Shown piece after piece: positions 6,097-11,758 of a stretch of DNA of 11,758 nt (within the stretch, counting starts at the first letter, position 1; each line of letters starts with the position of its first letter). The DNA is from JBEHWX01 sp048498995. GTDB lineage: Bacteria; Bacteroidota; Ignavibacteria; OLB7. The position numbers and the translations under genes were made by a program. The notes under the pieces were generated by a model. That model saw only the letters and a list, made by a program, of their open reading frames with translations, made no database searches and had not been told where the DNA came from. The stretch spans positions 1 through 11,758 of the forward strand of contig JBEHWX010000141.1 of assembly GCA_048498995.1 (NCBI GenBank), given 5' to 3'.

Positions 6097-6201
6097 ATGA
6101 CCCGAGGACGGTCTGTAACTGTAGCGGCAATGCCCGTGTATACAGAGTACGGATCGGAAGGCCAGCAAGAGCGGGGCCGAACGGGACCACCGATCACGTA
6201 G
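6097..6201 (+). CDS. Doubtful 34-codon ORF
   Basis: ATG at 6097 to TAG at 6199-6201, starting MTRGRSVTVAAMPVYTEYG. AGGAGG at 6080-6085 is a full Shine-Dalgarno but lies eleven bases away. The peptide has no membrane segment or motif I recognise, and no partner gene is nearby. It is listed only because of the ribosome binding site; it may be chance. Confidence 0.12.
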   Translation: MTRGRSVTVAAMPVYTEYGSEGQQERGRTGPPIT

Positions 6202-6322
6202 CGTGCAAGCTCGTCACGAACCCGGCATCACGCCGGAGCGTTCTCTCGACTCGACTACCGCTTGGTCCCCGTTGCGACACACTTTTTTCGGCTGCCGATA
6301 CAACCTTGGGGGGACATATACG

Positions 6323-6346
6323 TTCTTTTGATTAAAGAAATTTAAT
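6323..6346. promoter_or_regulatory. AT-rich overlapping inverted repeats upstream of the SRPBCC gene
   Basis: Two perfect 6-bp inverted repeats overlap: TTCTTT (6323-6328) with AAAGAA (6334-6339), and ATTAAA (6331-6336) with TTTAAT (6341-6346). The patch 6313-6360 is strikingly AT-rich for this sequence. The arrangement resembles an operator in a promoter region, though it lies about 180 bases before the next gene. Confidence 0.3.
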
Positions 6347-6526
6347 GATTACCGTTGAATGTGTAGCATGGCTACGGGGACCACTGATGGAGGGGGAGTG
6401 AGAGGGGAAGGATTCATTCATGAGATGGCATACAATTGGAACTATTGCATGTTAGAACAGTGAGTGAGAACAGGTAAGGTCAGTACGGGAATTATGATTA
6501 CGCTAAGCACGGACGAGGGGACTGAT

Positions 6527-7105
6527 ATGAATTACACGTATCGATATCCGACAAAGGTTCAGAGCATTAACGGACGTCGTTATGGCCATATCGACATCGC
6601 CGAAGAGCATCTTGCTCAGACGCACAATGAGTTGATGAATCGCCTCGACGTTCCGGAAAAGACCATCGCCGTTCAGGTCGAGGTCAACGCGCCGAAGGAG
6701 CATGTGTGGGAGGTGGCCGCCGGATCGGTGACGAGATTCTTCTCGCATCACCCGATCTTCGCCGGACTCACCTATCTCAATTCGCTGGGATCGCAGGAGG
6801 GTGGACGTTACGTCATCCACCGGACGATCAACGGCTGTATTTTCGACAGAATCGGGGAAGTTCTGGTCAACATGCCGCTCTCGCAGTTCACCGTGAGCGA
6901 CGTCGAGATCGCCGACCCGAGCGTCAGCGGGTTCTTCCCGTCGCTCTACACCGTGAAGCTCGAGGAGCATCCGGAGGATTCCGAGCGGACGATCGTCCTG
7001 CTGACCTACACGATGTTGGGTGTTGCCCATCCCTGGGCTCTCGGAGTGCTCGCCTATCAGGCGAACAGCATCAAGTACAACGCTGAACAGCATTCCGACG
7101 AGTGA
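6527..7105 (+). CDS. SRPBCC (START-like) fold protein of unknown function
   Basis: The 192-residue product has no signal peptide or membrane segment and is probably cytoplasmic. After a 45-residue N-terminal part (MNYTYRYPTK, HIDIAEEHLAQTHNELMNRL), residues 48-185 look like an SRPBCC/polyketide-cyclase fold. They begin with AVQVEVNAPKEHVWEVAAG, the usual first strand and helix. Strands such as YVIHRTING, FDRIGEVLVNMPLSQFTVSDVE and RTIVLLTYTML follow, and a C-terminal helix (PWALGVLAYQANSIKYNAEQ) closes the cavity. Such folds bind hydrophobic ligands; no ligand or enzyme activity can be read here. The ATG at 6527 is preferred over in-frame ATG 6494 and GTG 6464 because GAGGGG lies seven bases before it. 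The gene stands alone: long spacer upstream, strong terminator downstream. Base composition is somewhat less GC-rich than its neighbours. The fold assignment is moderate, by pattern only. Confidence 0.8.
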   Translation: MNYTYRYPTKVQSINGRRYGHIDIAEEHLAQTHNELMNRLDVPEKTIAVQVEVNAPKEHVWEVAAGSVTRFFSHHPIFAGLTYLNSLGSQEGGRYVIHRTINGCIFDRIGEVLVNMPLSQFTVSDVEIADPSVSGFFPSLYTVKLEEHPEDSERTIVLLTYTMLGVAHPWALGVLAYQANSIKYNAEQHSDE

Positions 7106-7154
7106 TTCGGTGGTATCGTGCGGATGATTCCGAGAGAGAGGGATGAAGCTTGTG

Positions 7155-7194
7155 AGGCCCGGGCCGTTCGAAACGGCCCGGGCCTTCCGTTTTT
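7155..7194 (+). terminator. Strong intrinsic terminator after the SRPBCC gene
   Basis: A perfect 13-bp stem, GGCCCGGGCCGTT (7156-7168) and AACGGCCCGGGCC (7172-7184), with loop CGA and a further A-T pair at its base, is followed by TTCCGTTTTT (7185-7194). It lies about 50 bases past the stop codon and insulates the mrp promoter downstream. Confidence 0.92.
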
Positions 7195-7249
7195 CGGGGA
7201 ATCCGGTCGATGCCGCTTGTAACGTTGTTCGTTGCGCCGGATACCCGGA

Positions 7250-7280
7250 TTCGCCCGGGCTCTCCCGGATGTTATGTTTG
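7250..7280 (+). promoter_or_regulatory. Bacteroidota-type promoter for mrp-nfu
   Basis: TATGTTTG (7273-7280) is an exact TAnnTTTG element. TTC (7250-7252) sits 20 bases upstream where TTG is expected. It lies after the strong terminator and about 60 bases before the mrp ATG, as expected for the start of a new transcript. It is nearly the same as the lepA element. Confidence 0.6.
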
Positions 7281-7343
7281 TAGCTGGCTTTCTTCCCTCC
7301 GCCGGGCCCGTTTCCGCGCGGAATCCTCAGATTCAACACGATC

Positions 7344-8477
7344 ATGGCACTTTCCGATCATACCATCCCCGGCTCCGGTCTGACCGAAGAGCGCGTTCGC
7401 CAGGCCCTTTCCAAGATCTACGACCCCGATCTGAAGCGCGATATCGTCTCGCTCGGCTTCCTCAAGCAGATCGCGATCGACGGGCGTGACGTGCGTGTCG
7501 TGATCCAGCTGACCACCCCCGCCTGCCCGGTCAAGGACCAGATGAAGCAGGCCGCCGAGGGGTATCTCCGCGATCTCGGGGCGGAAAACGTGACCGTGGA
7601 GATGACCGCCCAGGTAACCACCGGCGGGGGGGAGCGGCAGAATACCGCGCTTCCGGGGGTCAAGAACACGATCGCGGTCGCTTCCGGCAAGGGAGGCGTC
7701 GGAAAATCGACAGTCGCCGTCAATCTTGCCGTCGCGCTGGCCCTGGAAGGGAGCAAGGTTGGGCTGATCGACGCCGATATCTATGGTCCGTCCGCTCCTC
7801 TGATGTTCGGATTGGAACGCAAGCGTCCGATGATGTTCGAAAATGAAACGGGTGAACGTCGACTTGAACCGCTCGAAGCTTTCGGAGTGAAAGTAATGTC
7901 GATCGGATTTCTTGTCGATCCGGATCAGGCGGTGATCTGGAGGGGGCCGATGGCCTCCGGCGCGCTGAAGCAGTTCATGTCCGACGTGGAGTGGGGCGAT
8001 CTCGACTATCTGATCTTCGACATGCCCCCGGGAACTGGCGACATCCAGCTCACCCTCGTTCAGAGCATCCCCCTTACCGGCGCGGTGATCGTCACCACGC
8101 CGCAGGAGATCGCCCTGGCCGACGCCCGAAAGGGGCTCCGGATGTTCGAGCGGGTGCAGGTGCCGGTGCTCGGCATCATCGAGAACATGAGCTACTTCGT
8201 CGCCCCGGACACCGGAGCGCGCTACGATATCTTCTCGCACGGCGGCGGAGCCAACGCGGCCAAGGAGCTCGGTGTTCCCTTCCTCGGCGAGATTCCGCTG
8301 GTGACCGAGATGCGCGTCGGCGGCGATGAGGGAGTCCCCTTCGTGGTCCGGAACCCGGAGTCGGAGCACGCCGATCATATCCGCGTGATCGCCCGCGGGC
8401 TGGCCGCCCAGATCTCGATCCGGAACATGGCCGACGTCCAGCAGCCGGTGCAGATCATGATCGGAGGCGAACAATGA
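7344..8477 (+). CDS. mrp: Mrp/ApbC/NBP35-family P-loop ATPase, Fe-S cluster carrier family
   Basis: Members carry and deliver Fe-S clusters to apo-proteins. The 377 residues hold two parts. Residues 13-90 are a MIP18/DUF59 domain (LSKIYDPDLKRDIVSLGFL; TTPACP with Cys61). Residues 107-355 are the deviant Walker ATPase, with GKGGVGKS (115-122), LIDADIYGPSAP (141-152), IWRGPMASGALKQF (198-211), DYLIFDMPPGTGD (221-233), TTPQEIALADARKG (251-264) and IENMSYF (279-285). In well-studied homologues the next residues are CPxC, the cluster ligands; here they are Ala287-Pro-Asp-Thr290, so both cysteines are absent. Cys61 is the only cysteine in the protein. Some Bacteroidota and cyanobacterial homologues also lack the CxxC, so this may be lineage-typical. 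No Shine-Dalgarno is seen before the ATG at 7344. The stop overlaps the nfu start as ATGA, implying coupled translation. Confidence 0.96.
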   Translation: MALSDHTIPGSGLTEERVRQALSKIYDPDLKRDIVSLGFLKQIAIDGRDVRVVIQLTTPACPVKDQMKQAAEGYLRDLGAENVTVEMTAQVTTGGGERQNTALPGVKNTIAVASGKGGVGKSTVAVNLAVALALEGSKVGLIDADIYGPSAPLMFGLERKRPMMFENETGERRLEPLEAFGVKVMSIGFLVDPDQAVIWRGPMASGALKQFMSDVEWGDLDYLIFDMPPGTGDIQLTLVQSIPLTGAVIVTTPQEIALADARKGLRMFERVQVPVLGIIENMSYFVAPDTGARYDIFSHGGGANAAKELGVPFLGEIPLVTEMRVGGDEGVPFVVRNPESEHADHIRVIARGLAAQISIRNMADVQQPVQIMIGGEQ

Positions 8478-8749
8478 GCGACGCGACCCTGCCCGAGGGA
8501 ATCGAGGGGGAGGATCTGCCGCTGCGGGATCGGATTCTCGCGGTGATCGCCAGCATTCGCCCTTATCTCCAGCGCGACGGCGGGGATATCGAGTTCGTCC
8601 GCTTCGAGGAGTCGACCAGGACCTGCGAGGTCAGGATGGTCGGCTCCTGCGAGCACTGCGCCCTGGCGCCGCTGACGCTCCGCGCCGGCGTGGAAAAGGC
8701 GCTCATCTACCGCGTTCCCGAGATCCGGCGCGTCGAGCGCGTCCGCTGA
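8474..8749 (+). CDS. nfu: Nfu-type Fe-S scaffold (NifU C-terminal domain)
   Basis: Small scaffold that holds a [4Fe-4S] or [2Fe-2S] cluster between two subunits and passes it to target enzymes. The 91 residues are essentially one Nfu domain: RDRILAVIASIRPYLQRDGGDIEFV (from residue 18), then CEVRMVGSCEHCALAPLTLRAGVEKAL with the ligand pair Cys59 and Cys62, then a short VPEIRRVERV end. The family usually shows CxxCP; here it is CEHCA, keeping both cysteines. The ATG at 8474 overlaps the mrp TGA, so translation is probably coupled. A cytoplasmic partnership with the upstream Mrp is likely, since that Mrp lacks its own CxxC. Confidence 0.95.
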   Translation: MSDATLPEGIEGEDLPLRDRILAVIASIRPYLQRDGGDIEFVRFEESTRTCEVRMVGSCEHCALAPLTLRAGVEKALIYRVPEIRRVERVR

Positions 8750-8820
8750 GATCCCTCCGGCACGCGTCGGTCGCGCGACGGCTTCGGCCTTGACATATCC
8801 GGTCTCGAACGATGTCGGCC

Positions 8821-9432
8821 TCAACGGCGTTTGCGTCCGGCGTGCGCGGCGGCGATCCATCGCCACGGCAGCTCGGCCGATTTCGTGATGCCGATCCGGG
8901 GGGTGACCACGTGGTCGGTCTCCGGCGATCCCGACTCCATCCAGACCTCCGGCGACGTCGTCAGGTCGACGCCGTTGAGCTCCGGCCCGATGCCGAGCGC
9001 CACGGTCAGCTTTCCCGGCCCGTTGGCCAGATCGATCTCCCGCGTCGGTTTCCCTCCGCGCCGCAGGCGCATCAGATCAGCTCCCTCGACCGGCTCGATG
9101 CCGCGGATCAGCACCGCCTGGCCGTCTCCTTCCTCTCCGGTAACCACGTTGAAGCAGTAGTGGACGCCGTAGATGAAGTAGACATAGGCGTGTCCTCCCT
9201 CCAGGAACATCGGCAGGTTCCGCCCGCGCGGTCCGCCGTGGGAGTGGCTGGCCAGATCGTCCCGGCCGATATAGGCCTCGGTCTCGATGATCCGGCCGGC
9301 GGTCCGACGCCCGTCGATCATCGTGACCAGGAGACGTCCCAGCAGGTCCGGGGCAACCTCGGTCGCCTCGCGCAGGTAGAACGAACGGTCCAGTCTCGCC
9401 ATCGTCGATCTATCGCTCGTTGTCATCCGCAT
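8821..9432 (-). CDS. mpg: Alkyladenine DNA glycosylase (3-methyladenine DNA glycosylase, MPG/AAG family)
   Basis: Base-excision repair enzyme that removes alkylated and deaminated purines. The 203 residues show the whole AAG fold: DLLGRLLV (29-36), GRIIETEAYIG with catalytic Glu52 and Tyr54, ASHSHGG with His63, RNLPMF, HAYVYFIYGVHYCFNVV with the base-flipping residues Tyr85 and Tyr88, AVLIRGIEP (106-114) and NGPGKLTVALGI (137-148). The residue roles come from comparison with human AAG. The start is uncertain: ATG at 9432, 9426 or 9402 all fit, none with a Shine-Dalgarno, and 9402 (MARLDRSFYLREATEV) matches the usual family N-terminus best. The gene converges on nfu and diverges from lepA. It is monocistronic as far as can be seen. 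Confidence 0.95.
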   Translation of the reverse strand: MRMTTSDRSTMARLDRSFYLREATEVAPDLLGRLLVTMIDGRRTAGRIIETEAYIGRDDLASHSHGGPRGRNLPMFLEGGHAYVYFIYGVHYCFNVVTGEEGDGQAVLIRGIEPVEGADLMRLRRGGKPTREIDLANGPGKLTVALGIGPELNGVDLTTSPEVWMESGSPETDHVVTPRIGITKSAELPWRWIAAAHAGRKRR

Positions 9433-9525
9433 AACACAATCATCGGCGTACGAACATCACCGGAGGCCGTGGCCCGGCGGCGCGATCCGCCGCGGCTCGG
9501 GGCCGCTTCCGGACGGGGGCGTCCC

Positions 9526-9556
9526 TTGCACACTCCCGGCGGTCCGGTTATGTTTG
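9526..9556 (+). promoter_or_regulatory. Bacteroidota-type promoter for lepA
   Basis: TTG (9526-9528), a 20-base spacer and TATGTTTG (9549-9556) match the TTG-N17-23-TAnnTTTG consensus exactly. The start site would be near 9563, giving a leader of about 60 bases before the lepA ATG. It is the best promoter match in the window. Confidence 0.65.
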
Positions 9557-9622
9557 ACGTCTTTACTTTCATCTGCCGCTCGGTGAACGAGAACCGGCTT
9601 ACGTGCGTCATCCTTCCTCGGT

Positions 9623-11437
9623 ATGGAGACAATCAGAAACTTTTGCATCATCGCTCACATCGATCACGGGAAGTCGACGCTCGCTGACCGCTTGTTGGAA
9701 CGTACCGGACGTATCACCAAGCGCGAGATGACCAACGCGCAGATCCTGGACGATAATCCGCTCGAACAGGAGCGCGGCATCACGATCAAGCTGCACGCGA
9801 TCCAGATGGAATACGACCGGCCGAAGGAGACGGGGGATACCACGCGGTATGTCCTGAATCTGATCGACACGCCGGGCCACGTCGACTTCAGCTACGAGGT
9901 TTCCCGCTCGCTTGCCGCGTGCGAGGGAGCGCTGCTGATCGTCGACGCCACGCAGGGTGTCGAGGCGCAGACTATCTCGAACCTCTATCTGGCGATCGAG
10001 GCCGGCCTGGAGATCATCCCGGTCGTCAACAAGATCGACCTTCCCTCGGCGGCGACCACCCTTCCCGGCGTCAAGCAGCAGGTGATCGACCTGATCGGCT
10101 GCAAGGAAGACGAGATGATCCTCGCCTCGGCCAAGGAAGGGATCGGCATCGACGAGATCCTGGAGGCGATCGTCACCCGGATCCCCCCGCCCAAGGGGAA
10201 CCCGGACGCTCCGCTGCGCGCCCTGATCTTCGATTCCCTCTTCGACAGCTATCGCGGCGCCATCGCCTACGTCCGCGTGATGGACGGCGAGCTCAAGGAG
10301 GGGCAGCGGATCAAGTTCATGCACAGCCTCCGCGATTTCTACGTCGAGGAAGCGGGCGTGCTCCACATGAATCGCGTCCGCTCCCGCTCGATCCCATGCG
10401 GATCGGTCGGGTACTTCACCGCGGCGATCAAGGACGTCAAGGATACGAAAGTCGGTGATACCGTCACCACCTTCCGCGACGGCGCCAGCGCCCCGATCCC
10501 GGGATTCCGGGAGGTGAAGCCGATGGTCTTCGCCGGCATCTATCCGGCCGATTCCGACGACTACGAATCGCTCCGCGACGCCCTCGGCAAGCTCTCGCTC
10601 AACGACTCGGCGATCCTCTACGAGCCGGAGACCTCCACGGCGCTCGGATTCGGCTTCCGATGCGGCTTCCTCGGCATGCTCCACATGGAGATCGTTCAGG
10701 AGCGCCTCGAGCGAGAATTCGGGCAGACCATTGTAACAACCATCCCGAACGTGGAGTATGTTGTCACCAAGACCAACGGCGAGCAGCTCGTGGTGGACAA
10801 CCCCGCGCTGATGCCGCCGGCCGGACAGATCCTGACGGTCGAGGAGCCGTTCATCCGCGCGCAGATCATCTGCCCGTCGGATTACATCGGGGCGATCACG
10901 AAGCTCTGCATGGATCGCCGCGGCGTCTTCGTCAACACGAGCTATCTCCACTCGACCCGCGTGGACATGACGTTCGAGCTGCCGCTGGCCGAGGTGATCT
11001 TCGATTTCTACGACAAGCTGAAGTCGGCGACCCGCGGCTACGCCTCGCTCGACTACGAGGTGATCGGCAACCGGGAGGGAGATCTGGTCAAGATCGACAT
11101 CCTGCTGAACACCGAGCCGGTCGACGCTCTCTCGATGATCATTCACCGGTCGAAGTCGTATGCCTACGGCCGGAAGCTCTGCGGCAAGCTTCGGGAGCTG
11201 ATCCCGAGACAGATGTTCGAGATCGCCGTGCAGGCGGCGATCGGCGCGAAGATCATCGCGCGCGACACGATCAAGGCGCTCCGCAAGGACGTTCTGGCCA
11301 AGTGCTACGGCGGCGACATCAGCCGAAAGCGGAAGCTGATCGAGAAGCAGAAGGAAGGAAAGAAGCGGATGAAGCAGGTGGGAGCGGTGGAGATTCCGCA
11401 GGAGGCGTTCCTCGCCGTGCTCTCGATGGACGAGTAA
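9623..11437 (+). CDS. lepA: Elongation factor 4, ribosome-associated GTPase
   Basis: Translational GTPase that binds ribosomes and influences translocation or initiation and subunit assembly. Length is 604 residues, normal for the family. GTPase motifs: AHIDHGKST (11-19), RGITIK (51-56), DTPGHVDFSYE (82-92, with the catalytic-position His86), NKIDLP (136-141) and SAK (169-171). EF-Tu-like domain II follows (about 195-280), then the EF-G-like domains III and V: LGFGFRCGFLGMLHMEIVQERLEREF, and TKLCMDRRGVFVNTSYLH. The LepA-specific C-terminal domain contains AAIGAKIIARDTIKALRKDVLAKCYGGDISRKRKLIEKQKEGKKRMKQVG (written here only as landmarks: AKCYGGDISRKRKLIEKQKE) and ends MDE. The ATG at 9623 gives METIRNFCIIAH, with no Shine-Dalgarno before it. 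It is divergent from mpg, with a matching promoter about 70 bases upstream. lepB, its frequent neighbour, is not seen in the remaining sequence. Confidence 0.98.
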   Translation: METIRNFCIIAHIDHGKSTLADRLLERTGRITKREMTNAQILDDNPLEQERGITIKLHAIQMEYDRPKETGDTTRYVLNLIDTPGHVDFSYEVSRSLAACEGALLIVDATQGVEAQTISNLYLAIEAGLEIIPVVNKIDLPSAATTLPGVKQQVIDLIGCKEDEMILASAKEGIGIDEILEAIVTRIPPPKGNPDAPLRALIFDSLFDSYRGAIAYVRVMDGELKEGQRIKFMHSLRDFYVEEAGVLHMNRVRSRSIPCGSVGYFTAAIKDVKDTKVGDTVTTFRDGASAPIPGFREVKPMVFAGIYPADSDDYESLRDALGKLSLNDSAILYEPETSTALGFGFRCGFLGMLHMEIVQERLEREFGQTIVTTIPNVEYVVTKTNGEQLVVDNPALMPPAGQILTVEEPFIRAQIICPSDYIGAITKLCMDRRGVFVNTSYLHSTRVDMTFELPLAEVIFDFYDKLKSATRGYASLDYEVIGNREGDLVKIDILLNTEPVDALSMIIHRSKSYAYGRKLCGKLRELIPRQMFEIAVQAAIGAKIIARDTIKALRKDVLAKCYGGDISRKRKLIEKQKEGKKRMKQVGAVEIPQEAFLAVLSMDE

Positions 11438-11455
11438 TCGGCAAGCGAACGTTCG

Positions 11456-11504
11456 ATCGACGAGCCATCGATTGACGAGCCATCGCTTGACGGGCGAGCC
11501 ATCG
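11456..11504 (+). repeat. Short tandem repeat, three units sharing GAGCCATCG
   Basis: Two 15-base units, ATCGACGAGCCATCG (11456-11470) and ATTGACGAGCCATCG (11471-11485), are followed by a 19-base variant CTTGACGGGCGAGCCATCG (11486-11504) with four extra bases (GGGC). It starts 19 bases after the lepA stop. The insertion creates the hairpin at 11491-11508. Confidence 0.85.
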
Positions 11505-11508
11505 CCCG
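11491..11508 (+). terminator. Hairpin at the end of the tandem repeat, possible lepA terminator
   Basis: A perfect 7-bp stem CGGGCGA (11491-11497) and TCGCCCG (11502-11508) with loop GCCA, about 54 bases past the lepA stop. No T-run follows, so intrinsic termination is unproven. Confidence 0.35.
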
Positions 11509-11635
11509 GTGGACCGGCACGCGCCCGACATGATGAAGAGCCGGCCTCCGGAGCGGGATTCGAGTTCGTAGTCCGAAACAGCATCATTCCAACAGCCGGG
11601 CGGGCGCCGTCCGGTCGACGACCCAGCAGAACATT

Positions 11636-11758
11636 ATGAACGCAGAAGAACGGAAGCGGATACTTGCCGGCAAGGGGAGCGCGGGGCGCCCCGCGGGACG
11701 GCCCGCCGGCCCCCGTATTCCCTTTTCGTTGGCGTTCGCCGGTCACACCGGCTCCTGA
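11636..11758 (+). CDS. Doubtful 40-codon ORF ending at the window edge
   Basis: ATG at 11636 to TGA at 11756-11758, the last bases of the window. The product begins MNAEERKRILAGKG, has a GRPAGRPAGPR stretch and ends FAGHTGS. No Shine-Dalgarno, known motif or homologue recognised. The coincidence of its stop with the window end may mean it was called as a gene, or is chance. I would not rely on it. Confidence 0.2.
   Translation: MNAEERKRILAGKGSAGRPAGRPAGPRIPFSLAFAGHTGS

Larger units (their letters stand above)
6041..6526. other. 486-base intergenic region without a convincing gene
   Basis: Divergent spacer between the L,D-transpeptidase and SRPBCC genes. It must carry both promoters, but no clean TAnnTTTG element was found; TACAATTG at 6431-6438 is one base off and lacks a -33 box. 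A 34-codon ORF (6097-6201) has AGGAGG eleven bases upstream but an unremarkable product. A 12-codon ORF (6420-6455) with purine-rich AGAGGGGAAGG eight bases upstream could be a leader peptide. Other structure: a small hairpin GTAGC/GCTAC (6363-6375), another CCGGC/GCCGG (6222-6236), and a purine-rich stretch with three G runs (6376-6411). No tRNA or known RNA was recognised. Confidence 0.5.
11438..11635. other. Spacer after lepA
   Basis: No gene recognised. It holds a 10-base palindrome CGAACGTTCG (11446-11455), the tandem repeat and hairpin listed separately, and GC-rich sequence with no promoter element I can name. Confidence 0.5.

Noticed and set aside
6087..6335. An 82-codon plus-strand ORF in the long intergenic region
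   Set aside because: The AGGAGG directly abuts its ATG, leaving no usable spacing, and the product is Arg-rich without motif. Only the alternative 34-codon frame at 6097 is kept, at low confidence.
6376..6411. G-quadruplex upstream of the SRPBCC gene
   Set aside because: Only three runs of four or more G are present; the fourth run is GG, so only a weak two-layer structure is possible.
7272..8474. A 400-codon minus-strand ORF opposite mrp
   Set aside because: Shadow of mrp, ending at the same boundaries, with no motif.
8764..8781. CGTCG/CGACG inverted repeat between nfu and mpg as a terminator
   Set aside because: Only a 5-bp stem, and no T-run on either strand; expected by chance in such GC-rich sequence.
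9608..11746. A 712-codon ORF antisense to lepA
   Set aside because: It mirrors the lepA reading frame almost exactly, has Asp/Arg/Leu/Val-rich composition typical of reverse-strand shadows of GC-rich genes, and no recognisable domain. lepA itself is unmistakable.
1..11758. CRISPR array, insertion sequence, phage or defence genes
   Set aside because: No spaced repeats, transposase or integrase motifs, or terminal repeats were found; the gene content is housekeeping.

Overview
The window is a compact, GC-rich bacterial segment made almost entirely of housekeeping genes. Three intergenic regions carry good or perfect matches to TAnnTTTG, the -7 element of Bacteroidota-type primary sigma factor promoters, in front of lepA, mrp and infC. 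Shine-Dalgarno sequences are patchy: clear for rpmI, rplT and the SRPBCC gene, but not seen for pheS, ispE, mrp or lepA. Together with a class I-type multiheme cytochrome and an Mrp lacking its CxxC, this suggests a GC-rich member of the Bacteroidota/Chlorobiota (FCB) assemblage. That placement is an inference, not a proven assignment.

Region 1 (1-3952, minus strand) reads, in transcription order, infC - rpmI - rplT - terminator - pheS - hairpin - multiheme cytochrome c (cut by the window edge). It is the classical translation operon of IF3, L35 and L20 followed by the PheRS alpha subunit. pheT is not adjacent. infC appears to start at a non-canonical AUA codon, matching the known rarity and autoregulation of infC starts.

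Region 2 (3953-6040): ispE (MEP isoprenoid pathway) is divergent from infC across a spacer with two strong inverted repeats. It converges on a secreted L,D-transpeptidase, with a hairpin between the two stop codons.

Region 3 (6041-7200): about 490 bases without a convincing gene, including an AT-rich patch with overlapping inverted repeats. An SRPBCC-fold protein of unknown role follows, then a very strong intrinsic terminator.

Region 4 (7201-8820): mrp (Fe-S carrier ATPase family) overlaps an Nfu-type scaffold gene by ATGA. They form a two-gene Fe-S unit in which Mrp has lost its own CxxC while Nfu retains one.

Region 5 (8821-11758): a minus-strand alkyladenine DNA glycosylase is divergent from lepA (EF-4). 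The tail after lepA holds a short tandem repeat, a hairpin and a doubtful 40-codon ORF.

I see no mobile element, CRISPR array, tRNA or rRNA, and no clear new multi-gene system. The points most worth checking are the infC AUA start, the cysteine-poor Mrp coupled to Nfu, and the regulatory structure between the translation genes.
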